DNA from: Phenylobacterium sp.
Lineage (GTDB): Bacteria; Pseudomonadota; Alphaproteobacteria; Caulobacterales; Caulobacteraceae
Reading direction: 5' to 3'
Assembly (NCBI RefSeq): GCF_019636135.1
Contig: NZ_JAHBYD010000018.1
Span: forward strand, 1 to 64,000
Length of the DNA: 64,000 nucleotides
Shown: in pieces, positions 1-9,441 of the stretch
Layout: each line of letters starts with the position of its first letter
How positions within the stretch are numbered: position 1 is the stretch's first letter
Program-made: the position numbers and the translations under genes
The notes under the pieces: generated by a model
What the model saw: the letters and a program-made list of their open reading frames with translations, nothing else
Told to the model about the DNA's origin: nothing
Database searches by the model: none

Positions 1-1
1 G

Positions 2-238
2 CTAGAGACTGTTGGGAACTGAGGTCTTTCAGACGGCACTCACGAGCCGGAATAAGAGATTGAAACTCTGGATAAACATCTCCCACAGCTTCCCCTCCCC
101 CTTGCGGGGAGGGGTCAGGGTGGGGGTGCTCGCCTTGGAGCGCTGCGCCGACACCCCCACTCCCAAACCCTCTCCCCGCAAGGGGGAGAGGGCTTTGCCG
201 CCTCTCGCCGACCAGCCTCAGTCCCTAACAGCTTCTAG
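2..238. repeat. MITE-like element with imperfect terminal inverted repeats
   Basis: The ends at 2-24 and 216-238 are inverted repeats matching at 19 of 23 positions; both start CTAGA and contain CTGTT and ACTGAGG. Inside lies a second dyad: G-rich/C-rich segments at about 90-128 and 152-193 that carry the pattern CTCCCCCTTGCGGGGAGGGG. No reading frame here resembles a protein. The structure suggests a non-autonomous mobile element or a composite intergenic repeat. Bases 239-343 hold nothing I can recognise before the permease stop codon. Confidence 0.55.
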
Positions 239-343
239 GGTCCGCTCTCGATTCCCCCTGAGGGCATTCAACAGCTTCCGCTCACCTCCAGGGCTTCTTC
301 CGCGAGCCTTGAATCGGCAACCGCGCCGCGCCGCGCTGCGCCG

Positions 344-1101
344 CTACGTCTTCAGCCGCCAGCCGGTGCGGAAGATCCAGGTCACCGCGGCCAAGCATGC
401 CGCCAGGAAGCCGAACGTCGCCGCCAGGCTCAGGCCGACGCCCACGTCGGAGACGCCGTAGAAGCTCCAGCGGAAGCCGCTGACCAGGTAGACGACGGGG
501 TTGATGAGCGCGATCTGCTTCCAGACGCCGGGCAGCATGTCGATCGAGTAGAAGCTGCCGCCCAGGAAGGTGAGCGGGGTGACCACCAGGGTCGGGATGA
601 TCGAGAGCTTCTCCCAGCCGTCGGCCCAGATGCCGGTCAGGAAGCCGAACAGGCTGAAGGTCACCGAGGTCAGCACGAGGAAGGCCAGCATCACGAGGGG
701 GTGGCCGATCTCGTAGGGTACGAAGATGCGCGCGGTCGCCAGGATCACCAGCCCCAGCACCACCGACTTCGTCGCCGCCGCGCCGACGTAGCCCAGCACC
801 ACCTCGCCCGCCGAGACGGGTGCGCTCAGCACCTCGTAGATCGTGCCGGCGAACTTCGGCATGTAGATGCCGAACGAGCCGTTGGAGATGCTCTCGGTCA
901 GGATCGACAGCATCAAGAGGCCCGGCACGATGTAGGCGCCGTAGCTCACGCCGCCGATGCTGGGCATCCGGCTGCCGATCGCGGCGCCGAAGACGATGAA
1001 GTAGAGCGAGGTGGTGATGACGGGGGCGGCCACGCTCTGGACGATGGTCCGCAGCCATCGGTGCATCTCGAACAGGTAGATGGCCCTGACCGCGTGCAGG
1101 T

Positions 1102-1105
<4 letters not shown>
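344..1105 (-). CDS. ABC-2 type transporter permease
   Basis: This 253-residue integral membrane protein has about six hydrophobic segments, in the arrangement of ABC-2 (drug/polysaccharide export type) permeases. The N-terminus is short and cytoplasmic, and the C-terminus ends with a basic stretch after the last membrane segment. Its ATG overlaps the TGA of the upstream ATPase gene (4-base ATGA overlap at 1102-1105), so the two are translationally coupled and should form one exporter. The substrate cannot be read from sequence; relatives are annotated as multidrug or antibiotic exporters. Its length is normal for the family. Confidence 0.9.
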
Positions 1106-2031
<926 letters not shown>

Positions 2032-2154
2032 GCGCGCTCCTGCTGACCGTCCCCAGATAGAGGCCCGAGGACGGCGGGGCTAGCCGTCCGCCGACAAGCC
2101 GTGGCGCGACGCCCGGCCGGAACCTGTCGGCAGGCGGCCGGCCCGCGGCCCATA

Positions 2155-2180
2155 TCGCATAAAGGTTTCCTTATATGCGA
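2155..2180. promoter_or_regulatory. Palindromic operator candidate upstream of ahcY
   Basis: An AT-rich dyad stands out in GC-rich surroundings: TCGCATAAAGG at 2155-2165, spacer TTT, then CCTTATATGCGA at 2169-2180. The arms are complementary apart from one inserted base. It lies about 67 bases upstream of the ahcY start. ATAAAG-type palindromes are reported for ArsR-family regulators of S-adenosylmethionine/homocysteine genes in Proteobacteria; I recall this from memory and cannot check it here. No such regulator gene is in the window. Confidence 0.5.
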
Positions 2181-2246
2181 GTTGATGCGCCGGCCGTGTC
2201 CCGCTATAGGGGCCGTCAACGCAATCTCCCCTCACCAGGACTGAAG

Positions 2247-3638
2247 ATGACCGACTACGTCGTGAAGGACCTCTCGCTGGCCGACTGGGGCCGCAAGGAG
2301 ATCGAGATCGCCGAGACCGAGATGCCCGGCCTGATGGCCGTGCGCGCCGAGTTCGGCAATGCCCAGCCGCTGAAGGGCGCCCGCATCGCCGGCTCCCTGC
2401 ACATGACCATCCAGACGGCGGTGCTGATCGAGACCCTGCAGGCGCTGGGCGCCGAGGTCCGCTGGGCCTCGTGCAACATCTTCTCGACCCAGGACCACGC
2501 CGCCGCGGCCATCGCCGCCAAGGGCACGGCCGTGTTCGCCATCAAGGGCGAGACGCTGGTCGAGTACTGGGAATACGCCCACCGCATCTTCGAGTGGCAT
2601 GACGGCGGCTATCCGAACCTGATCCTCGACGACGGCGGCGACGCGACCCTGCTCTGCGTCCTCGGCCCCAAGGCCGAGAAGGACCCGTCGGTCCTCGCGA
2701 ACCCGCAGAACGAGGAGGAAGAGGCGCTCTTCGCGGTGATGAAGCGCTACCTCAAGGAGAAGCCGGGCTTCTACACGGCCATCCGCGACGCCTGTAAGGG
2801 CGTGTCGGAGGAGACCACCACGGGCGTGCATCGCCTCTACCAGATGCACGAGCGCGGCGAGCTGCCGTTCACCGCCATCAACGTCAACGACAGCGTCACC
2901 AAGTCGAAGTTCGACAACCTGTACGGCTGCCGCGAGAGCCTGGTGGACGCGATCCGCCGGGGCACCGACGTGATGCTGGCCGGCAAGGTCGCGGTGGTCC
3001 TGGGCTACGGCGACGTGGGCAAGGGCTCGGCCGCGTCGCTCCGCAACGGCGGCGCCCGCGTCATGGTCACCGAGGTCGACCCGATCTGCGCCCTGCAGGC
3101 GGCGATGGAGGGCTACGAGGTCGTCACCATGGAAGACGCCGCCGACAAGGGCGACATCTTCTGCACGGCCACGGGCAACAAGGACGTGCTGACCGTCGAC
3201 CACATGCGGCGGATGAAGAACAACGCCATCGTCTGCAACATCGGCCACTTCGACAGCGAGATCCAGATCGCCGGCCTGCGCAACTTCAAGTGGGACGAGA
3301 TCAAGCCGCAGGTCCACCACGTGGAGTTCCCCGACGGCAAGAAGATCATCGTGCTGTCGGAAGGCCGCCTGGTGAACCTGGGCAACGCGACCGGCCACCC
3401 GTCGTTCGTGATGTCGGCGTCGTTCACCAACCAGACGCTGGCCCAGATCGAGCTCTGGCAGAACGGCGCCAGGTACGAGACCAGGGTCTACACCCTGCCC
3501 AAGCACCTCGACGAGAAGGTGGCCATGCTCCACCTCGACAAGCTGGGCGCCAAGCTCACCACGCTTTCCAGGGAACAGGCCGACTACATCGGCGTCCCGC
3601 CGCAGGGGCCGTTCAAGCCCGAGCACTACCGCTACTAG
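2247..3638 (+). CDS. ahcY: Adenosylhomocysteinase
   Basis: This enzyme hydrolyses S-adenosylhomocysteine to adenosine and homocysteine, an essential step of the cytosolic methyl cycle. The 463-residue protein has the family hallmarks: the N-terminal substrate part with the [12 protein letters not shown] stretch, the NAD-binding [10 protein letters not shown] motif in the middle, and the C-terminal KPEHYRY-type tail. I chose the ATG at 2247 because family similarity starts at [15 protein letters not shown]; an in-frame start at 2175 would add 24 unsupported residues across the upstream palindrome region. A strong terminator follows the stop codon, so it is probably monocistronic. Confidence 0.98.
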   Translation: MTDYVVKDLSLADWGRKEIEIAETEMPGLMAVRAEFGNAQPLKGARIAGSLHMTIQTAVLIETLQALGAEVRWASCNIFSTQDHAAAAIAAKGTAVFAIKGETLVEYWEYAHRIFEWHDGGYPNLILDDGGDATLLCVLGPKAEKDPSVLANPQNEEEEALFAVMKRYLKEKPGFYTAIRDACKGVSEETTTGVHRLYQMHERGELPFTAINVNDSVTKSKFDNLYGCRESLVDAIRRGTDVMLAGKVAVVLGYGDVGKGSAASLRNGGARVMVTEVDPICALQAAMEGYEVVTMEDAADKGDIFCTATGNKDVLTVDHMRRMKNNAIVCNIGHFDSEIQIAGLRNFKWDEIKPQVHHVEFPDGKKIIVLSEGRLVNLGNATGHPSFVMSASFTNQTLAQIELWQNGARYETRVYTLPKHLDEKVAMLHLDKLGAKLTTLSREQADYIGVPPQGPFKPEHYRY

Positions 3639-3667
3639 ACAAGCCCGTCGCCAGGGCTGTGTCAGGG

Positions 3668-3698
3668 AAGGGCGGCCCGCCGGGCCGCCCTTTCTCTT
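3668..3698 (+). terminator. Rho-independent terminator of ahcY
   Basis: A GC-rich hairpin with arms AAGGGCGGCCC and GGGCCGCCCTT is followed by TCTCTT, 30 bases after the ahcY stop. It argues against a translation start at 3697 for the next gene, because that codon would lie at the terminator edge. Confidence 0.85.
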
Positions 3699-3822
3699 GG
3701 CCGACACACAACCCCCGCGCGCATCGGCGCAGGCGCCACCCAGACTAGAGTTATCGACCCATTCACCATCTGCAGTAGAATGGCGCTGGTTCGCCGGCGG
3801 GTTCTGGGATAACGGCGAAGCC

Positions 3823-4668
3823 GTGCCGCTCGCCCTGATCCTCTCGTCGTTCGTGGCCGCCTCGCGCATCGGCGGGGCCGCGCAGCAGTACATACTGGCG
3901 GCGCACAAGATCGATCCCGTGCTGGCGCCGACGGTCATGTTCGGTCGCACCCCCGCCCGCGGCGGCAAGGGCGAGGTCACCTCGCCCGACGTGTTCCGGC
4001 GCATGCTGGGCGACATCGAGGCCGACGCGCTGTTCGGCATGGTCGACCTGATCATCACCGGCCACTTCTCCGATCCCGAGCAGGTGGAGATCGCCGCCGG
4101 CGTCATCGAGCGGGTGCGCACGACCGGGCGGAGCGAGGCGTGGGGCGCGCGGCCGCTGGTGCTGGTCGACCCGGTGCTGGGCGACGCGCCCCGCGGCCTC
4201 TACGTGAAGTACGAGGTGGCGCAGGCGGTGCAGGACCGGCTGGTCCCGCTCGCCGACTGGCTGACGCCCAACCTCTGGGAACTGGCCTTCCTGGCCGACA
4301 GGCAGATCGACACGGCGGCCGACGCGCGCGATGCGGTCCGCAGCCTGGGCAAGCCCGCGCTCGTCACCTCGGCCCCGGCCGGCGACGGCGAGATCGGCCT
4401 GCTCTACGTCGACAAGGAGGAGGCGGTGCTGTTCGGCCATCGCCGCATCGCCACCGCCCCCAACGGCACCGGCGACCTCGTCACCGCCAGCTTCGGCGCC
4501 GGGCTGGTCGAGGGGCGCGACCCCCGCGACGCGGCCGAGCGCGCCGCCCGCGCCGCCGCCGAGACGGTGGCCGCCGCCGAAGCCTGGAAGTCCACCGAGC
4601 TGCCCATCGTGGCGCTGGCCGAGCGCATCGTGAACCCGGCGGCGCCGGTGCGGGTGGAGCGGCTCTGA
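3823..4668 (+). CDS. pdxY: Pyridoxal kinase (PdxY/PdxK family)
   Basis: This is an ATP-dependent kinase of pyridoxal in the B6 salvage pathway, ribokinase-like fold. Family similarity begins at ILSSFVAASRIGGAAQ, continues through VDPVLGD, and ends with the anion-hole/catalytic region NGTGDLVTASF, where GTGD carries the catalytic Asp. The open frame extends upstream to an ATG at 3697, but those 42 residues are unlike the family and overlap the ahcY terminator. I therefore favour the GTG at 3823, giving 281 residues, the usual length. It is followed after 2 bases by an acylphosphatase gene. The start choice is moderately sure; the function is well supported. Confidence 0.88.
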   Translation: MPLALILSSFVAASRIGGAAQQYILAAHKIDPVLAPTVMFGRTPARGGKGEVTSPDVFRRMLGDIEADALFGMVDLIITGHFSDPEQVEIAAGVIERVRTTGRSEAWGARPLVLVDPVLGDAPRGLYVKYEVAQAVQDRLVPLADWLTPNLWELAFLADRQIDTAADARDAVRSLGKPALVTSAPAGDGEIGLLYVDKEEAVLFGHRRIATAPNGTGDLVTASFGAGLVEGRDPRDAAERAARAAAETVAAAEAWKSTELPIVALAERIVNPAAPVRVERL

Positions 4669-4670
4669 CT

Positions 4671-4952
4671 ATGGCGCTTCCGGCGAGACGCATCCTCGTG
4701 TCGGGCCACGTCCAGCGGGTCGGCTTCCGCTGGTGGGTCGAGCAACAGGCGCACGCGCTTGGGCTCCACGGCTGGTGTCGCAACCTGCGCGACGGTCGCG
4801 TGGAGGTGCTGGTCATCGGCGATCCGGATGCTATCCAGCGCCTCGTGGAGGCCTGTCGCCAGGGGCCGCCCGGCGCGGAGGTCACGTCCGTCGAAGCCGA
4901 GGCGGCGGAAGACGACGGCAGCCGCGGGTTCGAGCAGGAGGCTTCGCGTTAG
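4671..4952 (+). CDS. acyP: Acylphosphatase
   Basis: A 93-residue protein of the acylphosphatase fold, which hydrolyses carboxyl-phosphate bonds. The N-terminal signature is present: SGHVQRVGFRWWVEQQA contains the catalytic Arg of the VQRVGFR loop, and the usual catalytic Asn is at GWCRNLRDG, followed by GRVEVLV. It starts 2 bases after the pyridoxal kinase stop and ends 4 bases before the next gene, so it sits inside a tight three-gene operon. Length is normal. Confidence 0.93.
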   Translation: MALPARRILVSGHVQRVGFRWWVEQQAHALGLHGWCRNLRDGRVEVLVIGDPDAIQRLVEACRQGPPGAEVTSVEAEAAEDDGSRGFEQEASR

Positions 4953-4956
4953 CCGG

Positions 4957-6081
4957 ATGACCGCGATCGGCGGCTTCGCCCCCGCCCGCTTTGCGGCGGT
5001 GAAGGACGCGTTCGCAGCAAGCTTCGACGCGGGCGAGGAGCTGGGCGCGCGCTTCACCCTGGTCGAGGCGGGCGAGGTGGTCCTCGACCTCATGGGCGGC
5101 TTCGCCGACCGCCGCCGCGAGCAGGCCTGGGACGAGGAGACCCTGGCGCCCGTCTTCTCCACGACCAAGGCGGTGGCCGCGCTGATGATCGCGCGCCTGG
5201 TGGACGCCGCGAAGCTCGACTACGCCCAGCCCGTCGCCGACGTCTGGCCCGAGTTCGGACAGGCCGGGAAGGCCGCCGTCACCGTCGAGCAGGCGATCAG
5301 CCACCAGGCCGGCCTGCCGGGCTTCCCCGAGCCCATCGACCCGGCGCTCTGGGCCGACTGGGACGCGATCTGCGCCCGCCTCGCGGCCATGGCGCCCATG
5401 TGGCCGCCGGGGACCGCGAGCGGCTACCACCCGGTGACCGTGGGCTATCTCGTCGGCGAGATCTTCCGGCGCGTCGACGGGCGCACCATCGGCGCGGCGT
5501 TCCGGGAGGATATCGGCGCGCCGTTCGGCCTCGACCTCTGGGTCGGCCTCCCCGACGGCGTGGACGGCCGCGTCGCCGACCTCGTGCGCCCGACCGCCAT
5601 GCCCGACTTCGGCGAGATCAACGACGCCACCCGCGCCGCCTTCCTGGCGCCCTGGTCCTCGGCGGCGGGCAAGGCGGCGGCGGACTACCGCCGCATGGAG
5701 GTGCCCTCCACCAACGGCTACGCCACGGCCGAGGCGCTGGCCCGGCTCATGGGCGCGCTCGCCAACGACGGCTGGCTGGAGGGCGACGAGATCCTGTCGC
5801 CCGCGCTCATCGCCGAGGCGAGCCGCGAGCGCATCCGCGGCCAGGACCTGGTGCTGCCCTACGAGATGAGCTGGGGCGCGGGCTTCATGCGCAACGAGCC
5901 CTGCCACCCCTGGGGGCCGACGCCGGGCGCGTTCGGCCACTCCGGCTGGGGCGGCGCCTGCGCCTTCGCCGACCCGACGCGGAAGCTCGGCTGCGGCTAC
6001 GTGATGAACAGGCAGGGCACGGCCCTGATGGGCGACGCGCGCCCCAAGCGCCTGATCGAACTGGCGTACGCGGCGCTCTAG
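4957..6081 (+). CDS. Serine beta-lactamase-fold hydrolase/esterase
   Basis: This 374-residue protein belongs to the class C beta-lactamase/EstB-like family. The SxxK motif STTK (Ser68, Lys71) supplies the nucleophile and general base. A Tyr-containing second motif occurs at SGYHPVTVGYLVGE. The C-terminal part GAFGHSGWGGACAFADP holds the HxG-type third motif. No signal peptide is seen, so it is probably cytoplasmic and more likely an esterase than a true beta-lactamase. The ATG at 4957 follows the acylphosphatase stop and matches the start of family similarity. It is the last gene of the operon and is followed by a dyad repeat. Confidence 0.88.
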   Translation: MTAIGGFAPARFAAVKDAFAASFDAGEELGARFTLVEAGEVVLDLMGGFADRRREQAWDEETLAPVFSTTKAVAALMIARLVDAAKLDYAQPVADVWPEFGQAGKAAVTVEQAISHQAGLPGFPEPIDPALWADWDAICARLAAMAPMWPPGTASGYHPVTVGYLVGEIFRRVDGRTIGAAFREDIGAPFGLDLWVGLPDGVDGRVADLVRPTAMPDFGEINDATRAAFLAPWSSAAGKAAADYRRMEVPSTNGYATAEALARLMGALANDGWLEGDEILSPALIAEASRERIRGQDLVLPYEMSWGAGFMRNEPCHPWGPTPGAFGHSGWGGACAFADPTRKLGCGYVMNRQGTALMGDARPKRLIELAYAAL

Positions 6082-6090
6082 GCGCGGACT

Positions 6091-6274
6091 CCTCTCCCCC
6101 CGTGAAGCGCAGCGGAACGGAGAGGGAGAGGGCAGGGAGAGGGCGGCGCGGCATGTACCCCACGCATGCGGTTGTTCGAAGGGCCTCGGGCGACCTCCGG
6201 GGCAGCCCCGCTGCCGGAGCCGCCCTCTCCCTGCCCTCTCCCTCTCTTCGCGCCTTCGGCGCTCGGGGGAGAGG
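6091..6274. repeat. Long inverted repeat with GAGAGGG/CCCTCTC arms
   Basis: A left arm rich in GAGAGGGAGAGGGCAGGGAG (about 6119-6146) is mirrored by CTCCCTGCCCTCTCCCTCTC (about 6226-6245). Outer C-rich/G-rich ends lie at 6091-6101 and 6264-6274. The loop is about 80 bases. It is noncoding, and similar purine/pyrimidine dyads occur at about 90-193 and 28711-28834. Confidence 0.75.
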
Positions 6275-6281
6275 CGGAAAC

Positions 6282-6304
6282 GAAAAAGGGCCCCGAGGGG
6301 CCCT
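6282..6304 (-). terminator. Rho-independent terminator for the small membrane peptide gene
   Basis: On the minus strand a GGGCCCC/GGGGCCC stem (6288-6303) is followed by TTTTT. It lies 27 bases beyond the stop codon of the 35-residue gene at 6331-6438, which supports that gene being transcribed as its own unit. Confidence 0.8.
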
Positions 6305-6330
6305 GATCCGTCGCGGTTGAGCGGGGTCGC

Positions 6331-6438
6331 TCAGGCGCCCAGGCCGGCCGTGGCGAAGGCGGTCAGCATGCCGAGGACGAGGATCGCCAGCGGGGCGATG
6401 CGGTCGGCTTGGCGTTCGAAGGTCGAGAAGAAGGTCAT
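6331..6438 (-). CDS. 35-residue single-pass membrane peptide, unknown function
   Basis: The minus strand encodes 35 residues: MTFFSTFERQADRIAPL, then a hydrophobic segment rich in Ala, Leu and Val, ending GLGA. A purine-rich AAGGTGTG lies just upstream of the ATG. A canonical terminator follows 27 bases after the stop. The peptide has a charged, amphipathic N-terminus and one predicted membrane segment (about residues 15-33). I do not recognise the family; small membrane proteins of this kind often modulate transporters or stress systems, but nothing here shows that. It lies between the hydrolase operon and rarD. Confidence 0.6.
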   Translation of the reverse strand: MTFFSTFERQADRIAPLAILVLGMLTAFATAGLGA

Positions 6439-6569
6439 GACACACACCTTGAGTTTCGGGTTGAAGCCCCGGGGGAGCGGGGCTGTCCGTCTGGACACTG
6501 TTTAGATAGCATCATCTGAACGATGCATAGATCAGCGTTTTCACAGACCCGCTATGCGTTTTTGTGGGA

Positions 6570-7499
6570 CTACCCGGCGGGCGCGGTTTCGGCCACGGCG
6601 GCGCGGATCGCGCGGGACCTGCGCCAGGCGCCCACGAGGAACACCGCGGCGCCGGCCCAGATGAAGCCGAACGAGGTGGCGTGCAGCGCCGTGAAGGGCT
6701 CGCCCTGCGACACGCCGATGGCGAAGCCGATCGTCGGGCCGATGAACTGCAGGAAGGCCATGGTCGAGAGCGGCAGCCGCCGCGCGCACCAGGAGAACAG
6801 CGCCAGCGGCAGGGCGGTGATCGGGCCCGCCGCGATCAGCCAGATGGTCGAGGCGGGGGAGCTGACGAAGTGGCCGGCGCCGCGGCTCTCCAGCCAGCCG
6901 ATGAAGACGAGCGCCGGGACCAGCAGCATCAGGCACTCGATGAAGAGGCCGGTCTGGGCGTCGGCCTGGACCTGCTTCCTCACGATGCCGTAGCCGCCGA
7001 ACGACAGCGCCAGCGTCAGCGAGATCAGCGGCAGATGGCCCAGCGCCAGCCCCTGGAACAGCACGCCCACGGCCGCCAGCGCCATGGCGGCGACGCCGGT
7101 CCGGTCGATCCGCTCGCGGAAGATCAGCGCGCCCGAGGCCATGTTGACCAGCGGGGTGACGTAGTAGCCGAAGCTGCCCTCCAGCACCCGGCCCGAGGTG
7201 ACCGACCAGATGTAGACGCCCCAGTTCGACGCGATCAGCACGGTCGAGAGCGTCAGCCACGCCAGGGTCCGGGGATTGCGCAGCACCGCCAGGATCTGTC
7301 GCCCCTGCCTGGCGACCAGGGCGAGGATCAGCGCGGTCGGCGCGCCCCAGACGATGCGGTGCGCGACGATCTCCCACGAGCTCGCGCCCAGGGCGTTGAT
7401 GGCCTGGAAGGCCAGGGGCACGAAGCCCCAGATGAGGTAGCAGGTGATGCCCGCCGTCAGAGCCAGGCGGGCTTCGCCGGGCTCCGACGAGGACGACAT
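6570..7499 (-). CDS. rarD: EamA-family transporter RarD
   Basis: This 309-residue protein has about ten membrane segments in two EamA (DMT) repeats. It starts with a short acidic tail and contains the RarD-type stretch ITCYLIWGFVPLAFQ and the conserved HRIVWG motif. RarD proteins are inner-membrane transporters of unknown substrate, linked by name to chloramphenicol sensitivity. The ATG lies directly against the stop codon of the upstream asd gene (no gap), so the two are cotranscribed. The function beyond family is not known. Confidence 0.9.
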   Translation of the reverse strand: MSSSSEPGEARLALTAGITCYLIWGFVPLAFQAINALGASSWEIVAHRIVWGAPTALILALVARQGRQILAVLRNPRTLAWLTLSTVLIASNWGVYIWSVTSGRVLEGSFGYYVTPLVNMASGALIFRERIDRTGVAAMALAAVGVLFQGLALGHLPLISLTLALSFGGYGIVRKQVQADAQTGLFIECLMLLVPALVFIGWLESRGAGHFVSSPASTIWLIAAGPITALPLALFSWCARRLPLSTMAFLQFIGPTIGFAIGVSQGEPFTALHATSFGFIWAGAAVFLVGAWRRSRAIRAAVAETAPAG

Positions 7500-8531
7500 C
7501 TAGGCCAGCGCCTTCGACTTGATCAGGCCACGGGCGTGGAGGAGTTCGGCGATCTGCACCGCGTTCAGCGCCGCGCCCTTGCGCAGGTTGTCGGCGACCA
7601 CCCACAGCGACAGGCCGTTCTCGACGGTCGGGTCCTTGCGGATGCGGCTGACGTAGACCGGGAACTCGCCCTGGGCTTCCTTCGGCGTGATGTAGCCGGT
7701 GGGCTCGCGCTTATCGATCACGATCAGGCCGGGGCTCTCGCGCAGCAGGTCGCGGGCCTCGTCCTCGTCGATGGGGGTCTCGAACTCGATGTTCACCGCC
7801 TCGGAGTGGCCCACCATCACCGGCACGCGCACGCAGGTGACCGTCAGCTTGATCGCCGGGTCGATCATCTTGTGGGTCTCGTCCCACATCTTGGCCTCTT
7901 CGTCGGTGTAGCCGTCGTCGCGGAACGACCCGATGAAGGGGATGACGTTGAAGGCGATCGGCTTGGGGAACTTCTTCGGCGGCGTGCCGCCCAGCACGAA
8001 GACGCCCTTCGTCTGGTCCCAGAGCTCGTCCATGCCCTCCTTGCCGGCGCCGGACACCGACTGGTAGGTCGCCACCACCACGCGCTTGATCTTCGCGCGG
8101 TCGTGCAGCGGCTTCAGCGCCACGACGAGCTGGGCGGTGGAGCAGTTCGGGTTGGCGATGATGTTCTTCTTGTGCGCCCACTCGACGTCGTCCGGGTTCA
8201 CTTCCGGCACGATCAGCGGCACGTCGGGGTCCATCCGCCAGGCCGAGGAGTTGTCGATCACGATCGGGCCGGCGGCGCCGATCTTCGGGGACCATTCCCT
8301 GGAGAAGCCGCCCGACACGCTCATCAGCACGAGGTCGACGGTGGAGAAGTCGAACTGCTCGATGTCCTCGCACTTGACGATCTTCTCGCCGAACGAGACC
8401 TCGAGGCCGATCGAGTTGCGCGAGGCGATCGCGTGGACCTTCTCCACGGGGAAGTTCACCTCCTCGAGGATGTTCAGCATCTCGCGGCCCACGTTGCCCG
8501 TGGCGCCGACCACGGCGACCCGGTAGCCCAT
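7500..8531 (-). CDS. asd: Aspartate-semialdehyde dehydrogenase
   Basis: This enzyme reduces beta-aspartyl phosphate to aspartate semialdehyde with NADPH, the branch point to lysine/diaminopimelate, threonine and methionine. The 343-residue protein shows the N-terminal Rossmann motif VGATGNVGREM, the active-site Cys130 in NPNCSTAQLV, and later the catalytic region GHSEAVNIEFE. I chose the ATG at 8531, where family similarity begins; an upstream in-frame extension of 26 basic residues to 8609 is unlikely. It is first gene of an asd-rarD transcription unit. Confidence 0.97.
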   Translation of the reverse strand: MGYRVAVVGATGNVGREMLNILEEVNFPVEKVHAIASRNSIGLEVSFGEKIVKCEDIEQFDFSTVDLVLMSVSGGFSREWSPKIGAAGPIVIDNSSAWRMDPDVPLIVPEVNPDDVEWAHKKNIIANPNCSTAQLVVALKPLHDRAKIKRVVVATYQSVSGAGKEGMDELWDQTKGVFVLGGTPPKKFPKPIAFNVIPFIGSFRDDGYTDEEAKMWDETHKMIDPAIKLTVTCVRVPVMVGHSEAVNIEFETPIDEDEARDLLRESPGLIVIDKREPTGYITPKEAQGEFPVYVSRIRKDPTVENGLSLWVVADNLRKGAALNAVQIAELLHARGLIKSKALA

Positions 8532-8647
8532 CGCAACTCTCCTGACGTATCGCCCTTTTCGGGGGAAGCGTCCCCTACGCCCGGCCCGACGCCAACGCAA
8601 GGAAAGCACGCGCCGGAGCGCAGGCGCCGCGACGGCGACGCATGGGC

Positions 8648-9376
8648 CTACAGCGGCACGCCGCCCATCTCCGCCGCCACGCGGCGCGCCGCGGCGGCGG
8701 GATCGTTGGCGCCGGTGATCGGGCGGCCGCAGACGATGTGGCTGGCGCCCGCCCGCAGGGCGTCGAGCGGCGTGGCCGCGCGGGCCTGGTCGTTCCTGGC
8801 GGACCAGTCGGGGCGGACGCCCGGCGTCACCACCAGGAAGTCCTTCCCGCCGAGCGCCCGGGCCAGGGCCGCCTCGTGCGGGCTCGCGATCACGCCGTCG
8901 CAGCCGGCGGCGATGGCCTGGTGGATGCGCCGCTCGACCAGCGCGCGGGCGGTCTCGTGGTAGCCGGTCTCGACCAGGTCCGCGTCGGTCAGGCTGGTCA
9001 GCACCGTCACCGCCAGGATCTTCAGGCCCGACGCGCCGCGCCCGCGCACCGCCGAGGCCATCACCTGCGGCTCGCCATGCACCGTCAGGAAGTCGCAGCC
9101 CGAGCCCGCCAGCACGGCGGCCGCCCGCTGCACGGTCGTGCCGATGTCGTGCAGCTTCCAGTCCAGGAACACCTGCTTGCCGGCGCCCTTGAGCTCGCGC
9201 GCGAGCGTCATGCCCTCGCCGCCCGCGAACAGCTCCAGCCCGACCTTGTAGAAGCCGACCGCGTCGCCCAGCGCCTCGACCATCGCCCGCGCCTCGGCCA
9301 CCGACGGCAGGTCCAGCGGGACGATCAGGCGCGGGTCGGCTCTGGTGGGCGCTTGTGCGAGGGCGGCGGCGGCCAT
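8648..9376 (-). CDS. pyrF: Orotidine 5'-phosphate decarboxylase
   Basis: Catalyses the last step of de novo UMP synthesis. The 242-residue TIM-barrel protein has the catalytic array DWKLHDIGTT (Asp72, Lys74, Asp77), the VTPGVRP segment and the phosphate-binding VCGRPIT near the C-terminus. Length is standard for the short bacterial type. The first ~14 residues are not conserved, so a slightly later start is possible. It appears monocistronic, with its start 65 bases from the divergent MarC gene. Confidence 0.97.
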   Translation of the reverse strand: MAAAALAQAPTRADPRLIVPLDLPSVAEARAMVEALGDAVGFYKVGLELFAGGEGMTLARELKGAGKQVFLDWKLHDIGTTVQRAAAVLAGSGCDFLTVHGEPQVMASAVRGRGASGLKILAVTVLTSLTDADLVETGYHETARALVERRIHQAIAAGCDGVIASPHEAALARALGGKDFLVVTPGVRPDWSARNDQARAATPLDALRAGASHIVCGRPITGANDPAAAARRVAAEMGGVPL

Positions 9377-9441
9377 GGCGATAGGCTCCGTGAACGGCGC
9401 GGGGGTGGTCCGCGGATGGCGATGTGGGCTAAGAGCCCTGC

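Noticed and set aside
12..461. A 149-residue frame at the left edge
   Set aside because: It crosses the MITE-like repeat and the 3' end of the permease gene; composition is Pro/Arg-rich with no family resemblance.
3697..3822. N-terminal extension of pyridoxal kinase from the ATG at 3697
   Set aside because: The extension overlaps the ahcY terminator and has no family similarity; the GTG at 3823 fits better.
6564..8963. A 799-residue plus-strand open frame opposite rarD and asd
   Set aside because: It has low-complexity Arg/Gln/His composition and mirrors rarD, asd and part of pyrF; no domain is recognisable.
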